A stretch of 64,000 bases of DNA from positions 248,001 to 312,000 of the forward strand of contig NZ_JAHXDI010000004.1 of the NCBI RefSeq assembly GCF_023091865.1. The letters are read 5' to 3'. The translations under genes were made by a program, and so were the position numbers. Every line of letters starts with the position of its first letter. Positions within the stretch are counted from its first letter, which is position 1. Positions 44,262 to 53,443 of this stretch are shown one piece after another. Source of the DNA: Chromohalobacter moromii. GTDB lineage: Bacteria; Pseudomonadota; Gammaproteobacteria; Pseudomonadales; Halomonadaceae. The notes beneath the pieces are model-generated. The model worked only from the letters and a program-made list of their open reading frames with translations, did not search any database and was not told where the DNA came from.

Positions 44262-46004
44262 ATGAAAACGACAACAATGCGGCTCTCTCTACTCGCGGCA
44301 GGTGTCATGCTGGCATGTGGTAGCGTGCACGCCGATGAGCAAGATACCCGAGCTATCGCCGAGCGATTGGTGGATGAACACTTCCAAGAATCGACACTGA
44401 CGCGTGAGCAACAGATTGAAGAATTGATGTGGTTTGCCAAGGCGGCCAAGCCCTTTCAGGGAATGGAGATCAACACCGTTGCCGAAGGTTTGACGACGCA
44501 TGTCTATGAGCGTGACGTGCTGGCTGAAGCATTCAGCGAGCTGACCGGCATCGAGTTGACGCATAACATCATCGGCGAGGGCGATGTCGTCAATAATATG
44601 CAGACCCAGATGCAGTCGGGTCGCAATATCTACGATGGCTACGTTAATGACACGGATTCCATCGGGACGCATATCCGCTACGGTACGACCGTCAATATTT
44701 CCGAGGCCATGAAGAACGAGTGGGCGGACTATACTTTGCCGACACTAGACCTCGACGATTTCATGGGCTTGCAGTATGGCACTGGCCCGGATGGTAGCGT
44801 TTACCAGTTACCTACCCAACAGTTCGCCAACCTCTACTGGTTCCGCTATGACTGGTTTCAGCGCGAGGATCTGCAGAACCAGTTCCGCGATCTCTATGGC
44901 TATGACCTGGGCGTGCCGACCAACTGGACCGCCTACGAGGACATCGCCGAGTTCTTCACCGAGCATGTCGGTGAGATTGATGGCACCAAGGTCTATGGCC
45001 ACATGGATTACGGTCGTCGTGATCCCTCGCTGGGATGGCGGTTCCACGACTCCTGGCTCTCCATGGCGGGGATGGGAAGCCCCGGTGTGCCATTTGGGAA
45101 CCCGGTTGACGACTGGGGTATTCGTGTCAACGAGCAGAGCCAACCTGTCGGAGCGAGTGTTTCCCGGGGTGGGGCGACCAACTCGCCGGCTTCGGTCTTC
45201 GCTGTGACCAAGATGGTGGATTGGCTCGATAAGTATGCCCCTCCTGAAGCCAGCGGCATGACGTTCGGTGAGGCCGGGCCGGTGCCGGCTCAAGGCAACG
45301 TCGCCCAACAAATATTCTGGTACACCGCGTTTACGGCTGACATGACGGCGCCTGATCTGCCGGTCACCGATGATGAAGGCAATCCCAAGTGGCGCATGGC
45401 ACCGTCACCGACTGGTCCATATTGGGAAGAGGGCATGAAAGTCGGCTATCAGGATGTGGGGGGTTGGACTTTCTTCGACTCCACCCCTGAAGACCGGCGT
45501 ACGGCTGCCTGGCTTTTTGCTCAGTTCACCGTTTCCAAAACCGTCTCGCTCGAGAAGTTGTTGGCGGGGCTGACGCCGATTCGTGAGTCTGATGTCTTCT
45601 CCGATAAAATGACCGAAATGGCGCCTAAGCTGGGCGGCTTGGTGGAGTTTTATCGCAGCCCCAACGCTGCCAATTGGACACCATCGAGCACCAACGTACC
45701 GGACTATCCACGCATGGCACCGTTGTGGTGGCAGAACTTGGCACCGGCTGTCAGCGGCGATATTGCACCCAAAGAGGCGCTCGACAACTTGGCCAGAGAC
45801 CTCGACAGCATCATGAGTCGCCTGGCTCGGGCGAAGGTCTTCGAGACGTATTCCCCCAACCTCAACGAGGAACGTGACCCTCAGTACTGGCTCGACCAGC
45901 CGGGTTCGCCCAAGGCGAAGCTGGATGATGAGATGCCGCAGGGTACCACCGTTCCCTATGACGAGATGATGGAGGCGTGGATGGCCGCCGGTTCTCGCGA
46001 GTGA
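44262..46004 (+). CDS. glpV: Glycerol ABC transporter substrate-binding protein (GlpV-like)
   Basis: A 580-residue periplasmic binding protein, long for a family-1 solute-binding protein but normal for this subgroup. Residues 1-26 form a signal peptide ending VHA. The family core spans LTGIELTHNIIGEGDVVNNMQTQMQSG to QFANLYWFRYDWF and later EEGMKVGYQDVGGWTFFDSTPEDRRTAAW. AAGAGG lies eight bases before the ATG at 44262. It is the last gene before a strong terminator. Confidence 0.9.
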   Translation: MKTTTMRLSLLAAGVMLACGSVHADEQDTRAIAERLVDEHFQESTLTREQQIEELMWFAKAAKPFQGMEINTVAEGLTTHVYERDVLAEAFSELTGIELTHNIIGEGDVVNNMQTQMQSGRNIYDGYVNDTDSIGTHIRYGTTVNISEAMKNEWADYTLPTLDLDDFMGLQYGTGPDGSVYQLPTQQFANLYWFRYDWFQREDLQNQFRDLYGYDLGVPTNWTAYEDIAEFFTEHVGEIDGTKVYGHMDYGRRDPSLGWRFHDSWLSMAGMGSPGVPFGNPVDDWGIRVNEQSQPVGASVSRGGATNSPASVFAVTKMVDWLDKYAPPEASGMTFGEAGPVPAQGNVAQQIFWYTAFTADMTAPDLPVTDDEGNPKWRMAPSPTGPYWEEGMKVGYQDVGGWTFFDSTPEDRRTAAWLFAQFTVSKTVSLEKLLAGLTPIRESDVFSDKMTEMAPKLGGLVEFYRSPNAANWTPSSTNVPDYPRMAPLWWQNLAPAVSGDIAPKEALDNLARDLDSIMSRLARAKVFETYSPNLNEERDPQYWLDQPGSPKAKLDDEMPQGTTVPYDEMMEAWMAAGSRE

Positions 46005-46095
46005 TTAGCGCGCGGGCCATCTGACTCGCCTGCCACTGCCCCGGGTGCGCCCGGGACAATGCAAGATCGCGTAACCGGTTGCCTGAATGGAGCCT

Positions 46096-46130
46096 GGGCC
46101 CTGCTCGATGCATATCGAGCAGGGCCCTTT
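46096..46130 (+). terminator. Intrinsic terminator of the glycerol ABC operon
   Basis: GGGCCCTGCTCGAT and ATCGAGCAGGGCCC form a 14-bp perfect stem with loop GCAT, followed by TTTGC. Confidence 0.88.
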
Positions 46131-46291
46131 GCTTCGAAACACGGGCCACACATGCAATTCAGCAAAAGAACGAGCTCGGTAGGCTTCCCTCAAGAGCTTT
46201 GAGGCCCTGGCGGCTGCGATTTAACGCTCGGGATTGCTAGAATAGCGCGCGTTTTCTTCCTTCCCTCCGCCAATGCTAGGAGTAGCTTTTC

Positions 46292-47533
46292 ATGACCGAC
46301 GAAACGGTGGCTTCAGGCACGCCGGCCGATACCCCGGTGCGCACCCTGCTAGTAGGTGCACAGATGCTATTCGTCGCGTTCGGGGCCCTGGTGCTGGTGC
46401 CGCTTTTGACAGGGCTAGACCCTAGCGTGGCGTTGTTCACGGCGGGCATTGGCACCTTGATGTTCCAGTTCGTCACGCAACGCAGTATCCCGGTGTTCCT
46501 GGCATCCTCGTTTGCCTTCATCGCGCCCATTCAAGGCTCGGTAGCCAGCTATGGCATTCCCGCCACGCTGGGCGGGTTGTTCGTTGCGGGGCTCGTCTAT
46601 GTGGTGATTTCGCAGATCGTGCGCTTGAAAGGCACCGCCTGGTTGCACCGATTGCTGCCGTCTGTGGTGGTGGGGCCGGTGATCATGGTCATCGGTCTGG
46701 CATTGGCACCCGTCGCGGTAGACATGGCGACGGGCGAGAACAGCGACATGGGATATGCTCAGGCCATCACACTGTCGATGGTGAGCCTGCTGGTGACGCT
46801 GATATTGGCGGTCTTCGGGCGTGGTTTGATTCGCCTGATCCCGATCATGGGCGGGGTCGTCGTGGGCTATGCGCTAGGGCTAGCGATGGGCGTGGTCGAC
46901 CTGACACCAGTACATGCTGCCGCTTGGCTCGCGTGGCCCGATTTCGTGGCGCCGACGTTCAGCATGGCGGCGATTCTGTTCATGATCCCGGTGGCCATAG
47001 CACCGGTGATCGAGCATATCGGCGACATGGTGGCGATTGGCTCGGTGACGGGTCACAATTATCTTGAAAAACCGGGATTGAAACGCACCTTGCTGGGAGA
47101 CGGCTTGGCGACCTCCGTGGCGGCGCTTTTTGGCGGGCCGCCCAATACGACGTATTCGGAGGTCACTGGGGCGGTGACGCTGACCCGCAATTTCAATCCG
47201 GCCATCATGATCGTCGCAGCCTGTACCGCCATCCTGTTGGCGTTCGTCTCCAAGCTCGGTATGTTACTGCAGAGCATTCCTACGCCGGTGATGGGCGGCA
47301 TCATGACGCTGTTGTTCGGTTCTATCGCGGTGGTCGGGATGAACTCTTTGGTGCGTGGTGGTCAGTCCTTGACCGCGCCGCGCAATCTCGTGGTGGTATC
47401 GCTGATCCTGGTCTTCGGGATCGGCGGCATGCAGCTTGGGAGTGGCGAATACGCCTTGCAGGGCGTGAGCCTAGCCGCCTTGGTTGGCATCGTCCTCAAC
47501 TGGATCTTGCCGCCGGCCGCCGAGCATGAATGA
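46292..47533 (+). CDS. uraA: Uracil permease (NCS2 family)
   Basis: A 413-residue inner-membrane nucleobase:cation symporter with about 12-14 hydrophobic segments. The NCS2 motif is GGPPNTTYSEVTGAVTLT, with the conserved proton/uracil-site glutamate in APVIEHIGDM. It is close to E. coli UraA in length (429). It would supply uracil to upp, which lies 6.7 kb upstream beyond the glycerol operon. It has its own promoter region and AGGAG upstream. Confidence 0.95.
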   Translation: MTDETVASGTPADTPVRTLLVGAQMLFVAFGALVLVPLLTGLDPSVALFTAGIGTLMFQFVTQRSIPVFLASSFAFIAPIQGSVASYGIPATLGGLFVAGLVYVVISQIVRLKGTAWLHRLLPSVVVGPVIMVIGLALAPVAVDMATGENSDMGYAQAITLSMVSLLVTLILAVFGRGLIRLIPIMGGVVVGYALGLAMGVVDLTPVHAAAWLAWPDFVAPTFSMAAILFMIPVAIAPVIEHIGDMVAIGSVTGHNYLEKPGLKRTLLGDGLATSVAALFGGPPNTTYSEVTGAVTLTRNFNPAIMIVAACTAILLAFVSKLGMLLQSIPTPVMGGIMTLLFGSIAVVGMNSLVRGGQSLTAPRNLVVVSLILVFGIGGMQLGSGEYALQGVSLAALVGIVLNWILPPAAEHE

Positions 47534-47536
47534 CGC

Positions 47537-48124
47537 TTAGCGGCGATGATGTGTGCTCGCACCGCCCTCTGAGAAGCCCGGCGGGGTGTTGGCGCTGACG
47601 ATAACGCAGTCCGCGTCGCCGGTGTTGCGAAAGCGGTGCGGCAGGCGCGAGTCGAAATAGTAGGCGTCGCCCGCATGAAGGCATTGCGTTTCACCGTTGA
47701 CGGTAAGCTCGATGGTGCCGGTAATGATGACGCCACCTTCCTCACCCTCGTGTTCGAGCATGTCTTCGCCGGTATCGGCGCCTGATGGGTAATGCTCGTG
47801 GATGATCGACATATCGCGGCTGGGGTGGCGTGCGGCGACCAGACGCCAGGAAAGGTTGCCATCGCCGATTTCCGTCAGTTCTTCGGCCCGGTAGAAGAAC
47901 TTTTCCTGGGGACTGTTTTCCTCGCCGGCGAAGAACTCGCTGATAGAAACCGGCATGGCGTCGAGGATCTTCTTCAGCGAGCTTACCGAAGGGCTCACGC
48001 TATTCTGCTCGATGAGTGAAATCGTGCTGTTGGTCACGCCGGCACGTTTTGCCAGCTCGCGTTGCGATAAGTCGCGCAACATGCGCAATTGCTTGAGACG
48101 TGCGCCGACGTCGAATCCGCTCAT
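47537..48124 (-). CDS. XRE-family regulator with C-terminal cupin domain
   Basis: A 195-residue regulator. The N-terminal HTH (residues 10-64) is LSQRELAKRAGVTNSTISLIEQNSVSPSVSSLKKIL, and a cupin domain (about 115-190) follows with PSGADTGEDMLEHEGEEGGVIITG and DAYYFDSRLPHRF. The architecture matches PuuR and related regulators, whose cupin binds a small ligand. It converges with uraA, three bases between the stops. The target and ligand are unknown; the putrescine regulon is only one possibility. Confidence 0.88.
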   Translation of the reverse strand: MSGFDVGARLKQLRMLRDLSQRELAKRAGVTNSTISLIEQNSVSPSVSSLKKILDAMPVSISEFFAGEENSPQEKFFYRAEELTEIGDGNLSWRLVAARHPSRDMSIIHEHYPSGADTGEDMLEHEGEEGGVIITGTIELTVNGETQCLHAGDAYYFDSRLPHRFRNTGDADCVIVSANTPPGFSEGGASTHHRR

Positions 48125-48182
48125 GGATGATCCCTTGTGATGAGACGTTATCGGGTCATGATAGCGCCTCGGCGCGTCGATC

Positions 48183-50279
48183 TTAACCGCCGCGTGAGGA
48201 AGGTGAGTTCATGTCGCTGAGCGATGCGATCAGTTTGCGTGTGGTAGCTTCTTCGGCACCGCTGGGAAGCGCTTGGCAGGGGAGCCAGATGTGGAAGATA
48301 GTACCGCGACCGCGTGCAGAGACGACCCACATCTCGCCGCCGCTGCGTCTCACGATGCCCGCGCTGATTGCCAGCCCGAGCCCGGATCCCGCTTCGCGCG
48401 TAGTGAAGAACGGATCGAAAATTCGGCCGCGTAGCTCGGGTGGTATGCCTGGCCCTCGGTCGGCGACGCGAATCTCCACACCGTCGAGACATCCGTGCCC
48501 GGCGACCTCGTGCACGGTATCGCGTGTGGCCAGATGAATGTGCATCGGCGAGGTGCTGGCTTGGGTGGCATTGAGCAGCACGTTGATCAGCACCTGTTGC
48601 AACTGACCGCGATGACATTCGGCGCGCCGGGTGGCGTGCAGCGAACTGATCAGGCGATGACCGTGCTTGTCCAGAGCGTGTCGGATCAAGAGCTCGGTGC
48701 CGGCGGCGATGGCGTTGATGTCTTCGGGGACGAAGGTGGGCTCATGGCTGCTGGCACGCGAATATTGCAGCAGATTGTCGATCAGCGCCCGAATACGTTC
48801 GACCTGGGCGATGATGGTGTCGACTTCGTCGCGTACTGGGGCGACCTCGGAGCCGAGGTTCTCGGCCAGTAACTCCACGTGGCCAAGGATCACGGCGGCG
48901 GGATTGTTGATTTCATGCGCGATACCGGCAGTCATCTCGCCCAGCGCGGCAAGCTTTTCCTGCGTCATCAGACTGGCACGGGCCTGCTTGAGCAAGGCGA
49001 CGTGTTCCTCGAGTGCACGTGTTTTCTCGGTCAGTGATTGGGTACGTGTTTCGACGCGTCGTTCGAGGGTTTGAGCAGCACGTTGCAAAGCGGTCTGATG
49101 GGCGTCCAAACGATCGAGCATGGCATCGAATTCATGCGCCAGTTCGGCCAGTTCGTCCTGGCTATCCAAATGGCCGATACGTAGGTGCCGGCCCTCGCGG
49201 ATGCCGTGTATCACGCGATGCATTCGGCGCACCGGACTGGCGAGAGCGTCGACGCCGCGAATGACCATCAAGCCCGAGATGAGGATAATGACGAGTAAAA
49301 CGGCGCCGATCTGCAGCAGTGTGTCCCGGTAGAGGGCTTCATATGGCGCCAGAGGGAAACCGGCATAGATCATGCCAATACGCTGCCCAGTTAGCGACGC
49401 GAGGGGGGCATAAGCGGCGACATACCAACCACTGACCACGAAGGCGTTATCGATGAAGCGCTCGCCGCGTCCCAGGACCTGTTGACTGACAGGCTCGGAG
49501 ACACGCGTGCCGAGGGCGCGCTCGCCATTGGCCAGTCGCACATTGGTGGCGATGCGTACGTCATCGAGAAACAAGGTGACGCTGCCGGTGCTACCTTCGG
49601 GAAGCGTGCCAGGCCCATAGACCAGATCACGAATCTCATCCACGGGCTCGGCATCGCCGTTGAGCAACCGCCCACCATCCAAGAGAAGGCGCAGATTTTC
49701 TTGTTCATCATGGATGGGGTACAGCGTGCGCAAGACCATGCCGCGCGTCTCGCGGCGGCGATCGCTGGGTGCCGCCTGCGGTGTGTCGCGCAGCGCAAGG
49801 CGTGCTCGTCGTGCAAGCCCAGGGGACAGTGTTTCAAGACGCGGTGCTGTGAGAACGTCCAGTCCTGACATGCCTTGTGCATTGTCTGATGTTTGCAAGC
49901 GGCGTTGCAGTTCGGGGCTATCTCCCAGTGCCGCGAGCGGTACCACGCGCAACCAGTCCAGTTGCATCGCGTTTTGCGTTTCGTCGAGCAGTGCCTCGAG
50001 TGACTGAGATCCTTGGCCCTGCAGTGCCGAGGCGAGCGCGTGGCTGCGTGCCAATTCCTCGAGGCGCGCTTGCTGTTGCTGGCTCACGCCGTCCAGCACG
50101 CGCGAGGCAACGGCCAGATCGGCACGCACTTTCATGTACAGTTGGCGGTCGTTGTACGTCGAAGTCCAATACGCAGTGAGTCCCGCCAAGGCAAGTGCTA
50201 GCAAGGCCAGTGGAGCGAAGGCGAGCCACAATAGTCGGCGTCGAATCGAGGCGCGCAACCAGCGGCGTAGACCTTTCAT
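48183..50279 (-). CDS. Cache-domain sensor histidine kinase
   Basis: A 698-residue membrane kinase. Helices near residues 15-35 and 325-345 flank a periplasmic Cache-type sensor (VTLFLDDVRIATNVR, RALGTRVSEPV, IGMIYAGFPL, the late portion typical of Cache_3/Cache_2). HAMP, a coiled coil, the HisKA box GEMTAGIAHEINNPAA with the phospho-His, and the ATPase motifs (HRGQLQQVLINVLLNAT, VADRGPGIPP, GSGLGLAIS) follow. It starts overlapping the regulator's stop by four bases. The signal is not known. Confidence 0.93.
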   Translation of the reverse strand: MKGLRRWLRASIRRRLLWLAFAPLALLALALAGLTAYWTSTYNDRQLYMKVRADLAVASRVLDGVSQQQQARLEELARSHALASALQGQGSQSLEALLDETQNAMQLDWLRVVPLAALGDSPELQRRLQTSDNAQGMSGLDVLTAPRLETLSPGLARRARLALRDTPQAAPSDRRRETRGMVLRTLYPIHDEQENLRLLLDGGRLLNGDAEPVDEIRDLVYGPGTLPEGSTGSVTLFLDDVRIATNVRLANGERALGTRVSEPVSQQVLGRGERFIDNAFVVSGWYVAAYAPLASLTGQRIGMIYAGFPLAPYEALYRDTLLQIGAVLLVIILISGLMVIRGVDALASPVRRMHRVIHGIREGRHLRIGHLDSQDELAELAHEFDAMLDRLDAHQTALQRAAQTLERRVETRTQSLTEKTRALEEHVALLKQARASLMTQEKLAALGEMTAGIAHEINNPAAVILGHVELLAENLGSEVAPVRDEVDTIIAQVERIRALIDNLLQYSRASSHEPTFVPEDINAIAAGTELLIRHALDKHGHRLISSLHATRRAECHRGQLQQVLINVLLNATQASTSPMHIHLATRDTVHEVAGHGCLDGVEIRVADRGPGIPPELRGRIFDPFFTTREAGSGLGLAISAGIVRRSGGEMWVVSARGRGTIFHIWLPCQALPSGAEEATTRKLIASLSDMNSPSSRGG

Positions 50280-51637
50280 GCGTTCGAGTCTTGCCAGGCA
50301 TTGAGCTTGCGGTCGAGGGTCTTGCGCGAGACGCCCAACGCGCGCGCGGCACTGGATTTATTATGGCCGTGGGCTTCTAGGACACCCAATATATGCGCAC
50401 GTTCGACAGCTTCCAGAGACCAGTCGCTGGGATAGCCATTCGCGGCAATGGCGCTGGGGGCGGTAGTCGCCTCGTCGAGCATGTCGCTCGGTAGTTGGCC
50501 GAGCAGGATACAACGCTCGATGAAATTCTTGAGCTCGCGGATGTTGCCGGGCCAAGGGTAATGCGTTAGGCGTTCCAGATCGGCATGTTGCCATGGCAGG
50601 GCGGCGAGACCCAGATCGCGAGACAGCTGTCGAGAAAAATGATGGGCCAGAGCCGGGATGTCTTCAGGATGTTCGCGCAATGCGGGGAGCGTCAAGGTAA
50701 GAACGTTGAGGCGAAAATAGAGGTCTTCGCGGAAACGCCCCTCACTGACTTCGTGCTGCAGGTTGCGGTGAGTGGCGGCAAGAATGCGCACGTCTACGGG
50801 CTGCTCTTGCTCACTGCCTACCGGACGAATGCGCTTGCTTTCGAGCACGCGCAGAAGCTTGGCCTGCATTGCCAACGGCATCTCGGCGATTTCATCGAGG
50901 AACAACGTGCCGCCATCGGCATAGGTGAACAGTCCTTCGCGGGTCTTGACAGCGCCGGTGAAGGCGCCCTTTACGTGGCCAAAGAGCTCCGATTCCAGCA
51001 GGTCGCCGGCGATGGCGCCACAGTTGAGGGGCACGAAAGCGCCGAATCGCCCCGAGAGGCGGTGTAGGTCGCGGGCCACGAGTTCCTTGCCGGTGCCCGA
51101 CTCGCCATGGATCAAGACGGCCGAGGGTGTCGGTGCGACGCGTTCGGTGATCGCTCTGACCTGAACCATGGCATGGCTATCCCCGATCATGCTCTCATCG
51201 GGGTGGTGCAGGCGCTGGGTCTCACGCTTGAGCACGAAATTCTCACGCGCCAGGCGACGCTGGGCTAGGCAACGGTCGACGGCGCTTTGCAACTGCTCGA
51301 GGCGAAACGGCTTGATGATGAAGTCGCTGGCCCCGGCGCGCAAGGCTTGGACGGCCATATCGAGATCGGCGTAGGCGGTCATGAAGATGATATCGCTGCG
51401 CCGTTCGGGGCCGAGCGCCTCGTGCCATTCAATGCCCGAACGGTCGGGGAGACGGATGTCGACCAACAGCAGATCGAAGTGCAGCCGCTGACGCAAGGCT
51501 TCCGCGGCGCTGAGCGAGTCGGCGACCTCGACCAGCGCGAAGCGTGATGCCAAGGCCTTGGCAAGATAGCTGCGCATGCCGGGCTCGTCATCGACGATCA
51601 ACACGGAGGCGGTCGGCAGTTCGGTGGATGCGGTCAT
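50276..51637 (-). CDS. Sigma54-dependent response regulator (NtrC/AtoC family)
   Basis: A 453-residue regulator. The receiver domain has the DDE pocket and phospho-Asp in LLLVDIRLPD. The central AAA+ domain shows Walker A GESGTGKE, the sigma54 contact loop GAFTGAV, and Walker B GGTLFLDEIAEM. The C-terminal Fis-type HTH includes SSAARALGVSRKTLDRKL. It is encoded just upstream of its kinase, with a four-base overlap. The regulated operon is not evident; the nearest divergent genes are tupABC. Confidence 0.95.
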   Translation of the reverse strand: MTASTELPTASVLIVDDEPGMRSYLAKALASRFALVEVADSLSAAEALRQRLHFDLLLVDIRLPDRSGIEWHEALGPERRSDIIFMTAYADLDMAVQALRAGASDFIIKPFRLEQLQSAVDRCLAQRRLARENFVLKRETQRLHHPDESMIGDSHAMVQVRAITERVAPTPSAVLIHGESGTGKELVARDLHRLSGRFGAFVPLNCGAIAGDLLESELFGHVKGAFTGAVKTREGLFTYADGGTLFLDEIAEMPLAMQAKLLRVLESKRIRPVGSEQEQPVDVRILAATHRNLQHEVSEGRFREDLYFRLNVLTLTLPALREHPEDIPALAHHFSRQLSRDLGLAALPWQHADLERLTHYPWPGNIRELKNFIERCILLGQLPSDMLDEATTAPSAIAANGYPSDWSLEAVERAHILGVLEAHGHNKSSAARALGVSRKTLDRKLNAWQDSNA

Positions 51638-51658
51638 GAGCGACGTTCCCTGCGCGGC

Positions 51659-51673
51659 GGGACATAGTGTCCC
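51659..51673. promoter_or_regulatory. Perfect palindrome between the regulator gene and tupA
   Basis: GGGACA-TAG-TGTCCC is a perfect 6-3-6 inverted repeat, 22 bases upstream of the sigma54-type regulator's ATG. It lies in the 205-base divergent region that also serves tupABC. It has the form of a dimeric operator but matches no binding site I recognise. Confidence 0.5.
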
Positions 51674-51842
51674 GTCATTGGGTCAATTTGTTACATTCGT
51701 TGCGCACCTGGATTATTTTCATGGTAAAAGGCGCGATGCAATCCGGCAATTGTCACCGTTTTTGGCAGCGTGGTCACGTCAGGCATACCAATTGCAAGGA
51801 GAGTTGGGCACGTTCACGACTCGACAATAATGAGGGGTTCCC

Positions 51843-52691
51843 ATGTTGACACGCCGTCTCTCGCTGTTCGCCACCCTGGCGCTATCGTTGTTGCTGGTAT
51901 CCGGAGCCCAGGCGGCCGATACCGTTCGTTTGGCGACCACTACCAGCACCTACAATTCTGGGTTGCTCGGTTACCTGTTGCCCAAGTTCGAAGAAGATCA
52001 TCCCTACCAGATCCAGGTCATCCCCGTGGGCACCGGCAAGGCGCTGCGCCTGGGGCGTGACGGCGATGTCGACCTGGTGTTGACACATGCGCCCGCTGCG
52101 GAGAAGGCCTTCGTCGATGCCGGTTACGGCGTCGAACCGCATGGCGTGATGTACAACGATTTCGTGATCGTAGGGCCGTCCGGCGACCCTGCTGGAATCG
52201 ATGGTGGCGATGATGCCACTAGCGCGTTTGCCGCTCTGGCCGATCAAGGCGCGACGTTCATTTCGCGCGGTGATGACTCCGGCACCGACAAGAAAGAAAA
52301 GCATCTTTGGGATGAGGCGGGTGTGACGCCTGATTTCGAGGGCTTTCGCGCTGCGGGTCAAGGCATGGGGGAAGTGCTGAATATGGCCAGCGAACTGCAA
52401 GGCTATACGCTGACGGATCGCGGTACGTGGTTGGCAATGAAAGATAAGCTCGATCTTGAGATCATGGTCGAAGGCGATGCTGCGTTGTTCAATCCGTACC
52501 AGGTCATCCTGGTCAACCCCGAGCGTTATGATGGCCTCAATACCCAAGGTGCACGGGCCTTGGCCGAGTGGCTGATTTCCGATGAAGGGCAAGACCTGAT
52601 CGATGCTTTCCGTCTCAATGACAAGGTCTTGTTCCATGCCAGCGCCGGTGAGAAGGTCGATCCCACCAGCGCCGTCCATGAAAGTGACTGA
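51843..52691 (+). CDS. tupA: Tungstate ABC transporter substrate-binding protein
   Basis: A 282-residue periplasmic binding protein. Residues 1-24 form a signal peptide ending AQA. The TupA oxyanion motif TTTSTYNSGLLGYLLP comes just after, followed by VIPVGTGKALRLGRDGDVDLVLTHA, FVIVGPSGDPAG and SRGDDSGTDKKE, the tungstate/molybdate-coordinating segments. TupA relatives strongly prefer tungstate, but sequence alone does not exclude molybdate. It heads the tupABC-Moco gene run. Confidence 0.93.
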   Translation: MLTRRLSLFATLALSLLLVSGAQAADTVRLATTTSTYNSGLLGYLLPKFEEDHPYQIQVIPVGTGKALRLGRDGDVDLVLTHAPAAEKAFVDAGYGVEPHGVMYNDFVIVGPSGDPAGIDGGDDATSAFAALADQGATFISRGDDSGTDKKEKHLWDEAGVTPDFEGFRAAGQGMGEVLNMASELQGYTLTDRGTWLAMKDKLDLEIMVEGDAALFNPYQVILVNPERYDGLNTQGARALAEWLISDEGQDLIDAFRLNDKVLFHASAGEKVDPTSAVHESD

Positions 52692-52706
52692 CGTTCGGAG
52701 GCGCCG

Positions 52707-53414
52707 ATGCATGAGCTCATGAACACGGCGAGGGAGGCGCTACACTTGCTGGTCTCTCTCGACCCAGCCTTGTGGGAAATCATCGGCGTCTCTTTTCGTG
52801 TCTCACTGACGGCGATACTCGTGGCCTTGCCGCCTTCGTTGTTGATTGCCTTGCTGCTGGCGCGTGTTGCCTTTCCGGGGCGCTGGTTCGCGATTTCGTT
52901 GGTCAATACGTTCATGGCCGTGCCCACCGTGGTGGTGGGGTTGGTGCTGTTCATGCTGCTGTCGCGCAGTGGCCCGCTGGGGGAGTTGCGTTTGCTGTTC
53001 ACCCAACGTGCCATGATCCTCGGCCAGATTCTGCTGGCGATGCCGGTGTTGACCGCGATGTTGCACAGCACGCTGCAAAGCATCGATCAGCGTGCCTGGG
53101 AGACGGCACGGCAATTAGGCGCCGGCTGGTGGCAATCTCTGTGGGTGTTGATCCGCGAAGCGCGCTTCGGGGTCATTGCTGCTGTGTTGGCCGCGTTTGG
53201 GCGCATCATCGCCGAGGTCGGCAGCGCGGTGATGATCGGGGGCAATATCGAGCATTTCACGCGCACTATCACCACGGCGATCGCCCTGGAAACGCTCAAG
53301 GGTGAATTCGCTCAGGGCCTGGCCCTGGGGCTCGTCCTGTTGCTGCTGGCGCTGGTGCTCAATGTATTACTGGGCGTAATGCGCGGACGCGGTCATCAAA
53401 CCGTGAGCGTCTGA
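52707..53414 (+). CDS. tupB: Tungstate ABC transporter permease
   Basis: A 235-residue inner-membrane protein with about five hydrophobic segments. The EAA loop is ETARQLGAGWWQSLWVLIREARFGV, near residues 130-153. It starts 15 bases after the tupA stop and precedes tupC. Length fits TupB. Confidence 0.92.
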   Translation: MHELMNTAREALHLLVSLDPALWEIIGVSFRVSLTAILVALPPSLLIALLLARVAFPGRWFAISLVNTFMAVPTVVVGLVLFMLLSRSGPLGELRLLFTQRAMILGQILLAMPVLTAMLHSTLQSIDQRAWETARQLGAGWWQSLWVLIREARFGVIAAVLAAFGRIIAEVGSAVMIGGNIEHFTRTITTAIALETLKGEFAQGLALGLVLLLLALVLNVLLGVMRGRGHQTVSV

Positions 53415-53443
53415 TCGCGTATCGTCCATCGAGAGGGATGCAC

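Noticed and set aside
51674-51842. Sigma54 promoter for tupA
   Set aside because: Words such as TTGGCA near 51752 lack a GC pair at the correct -12 distance, so no -24/-12 element could be supported.
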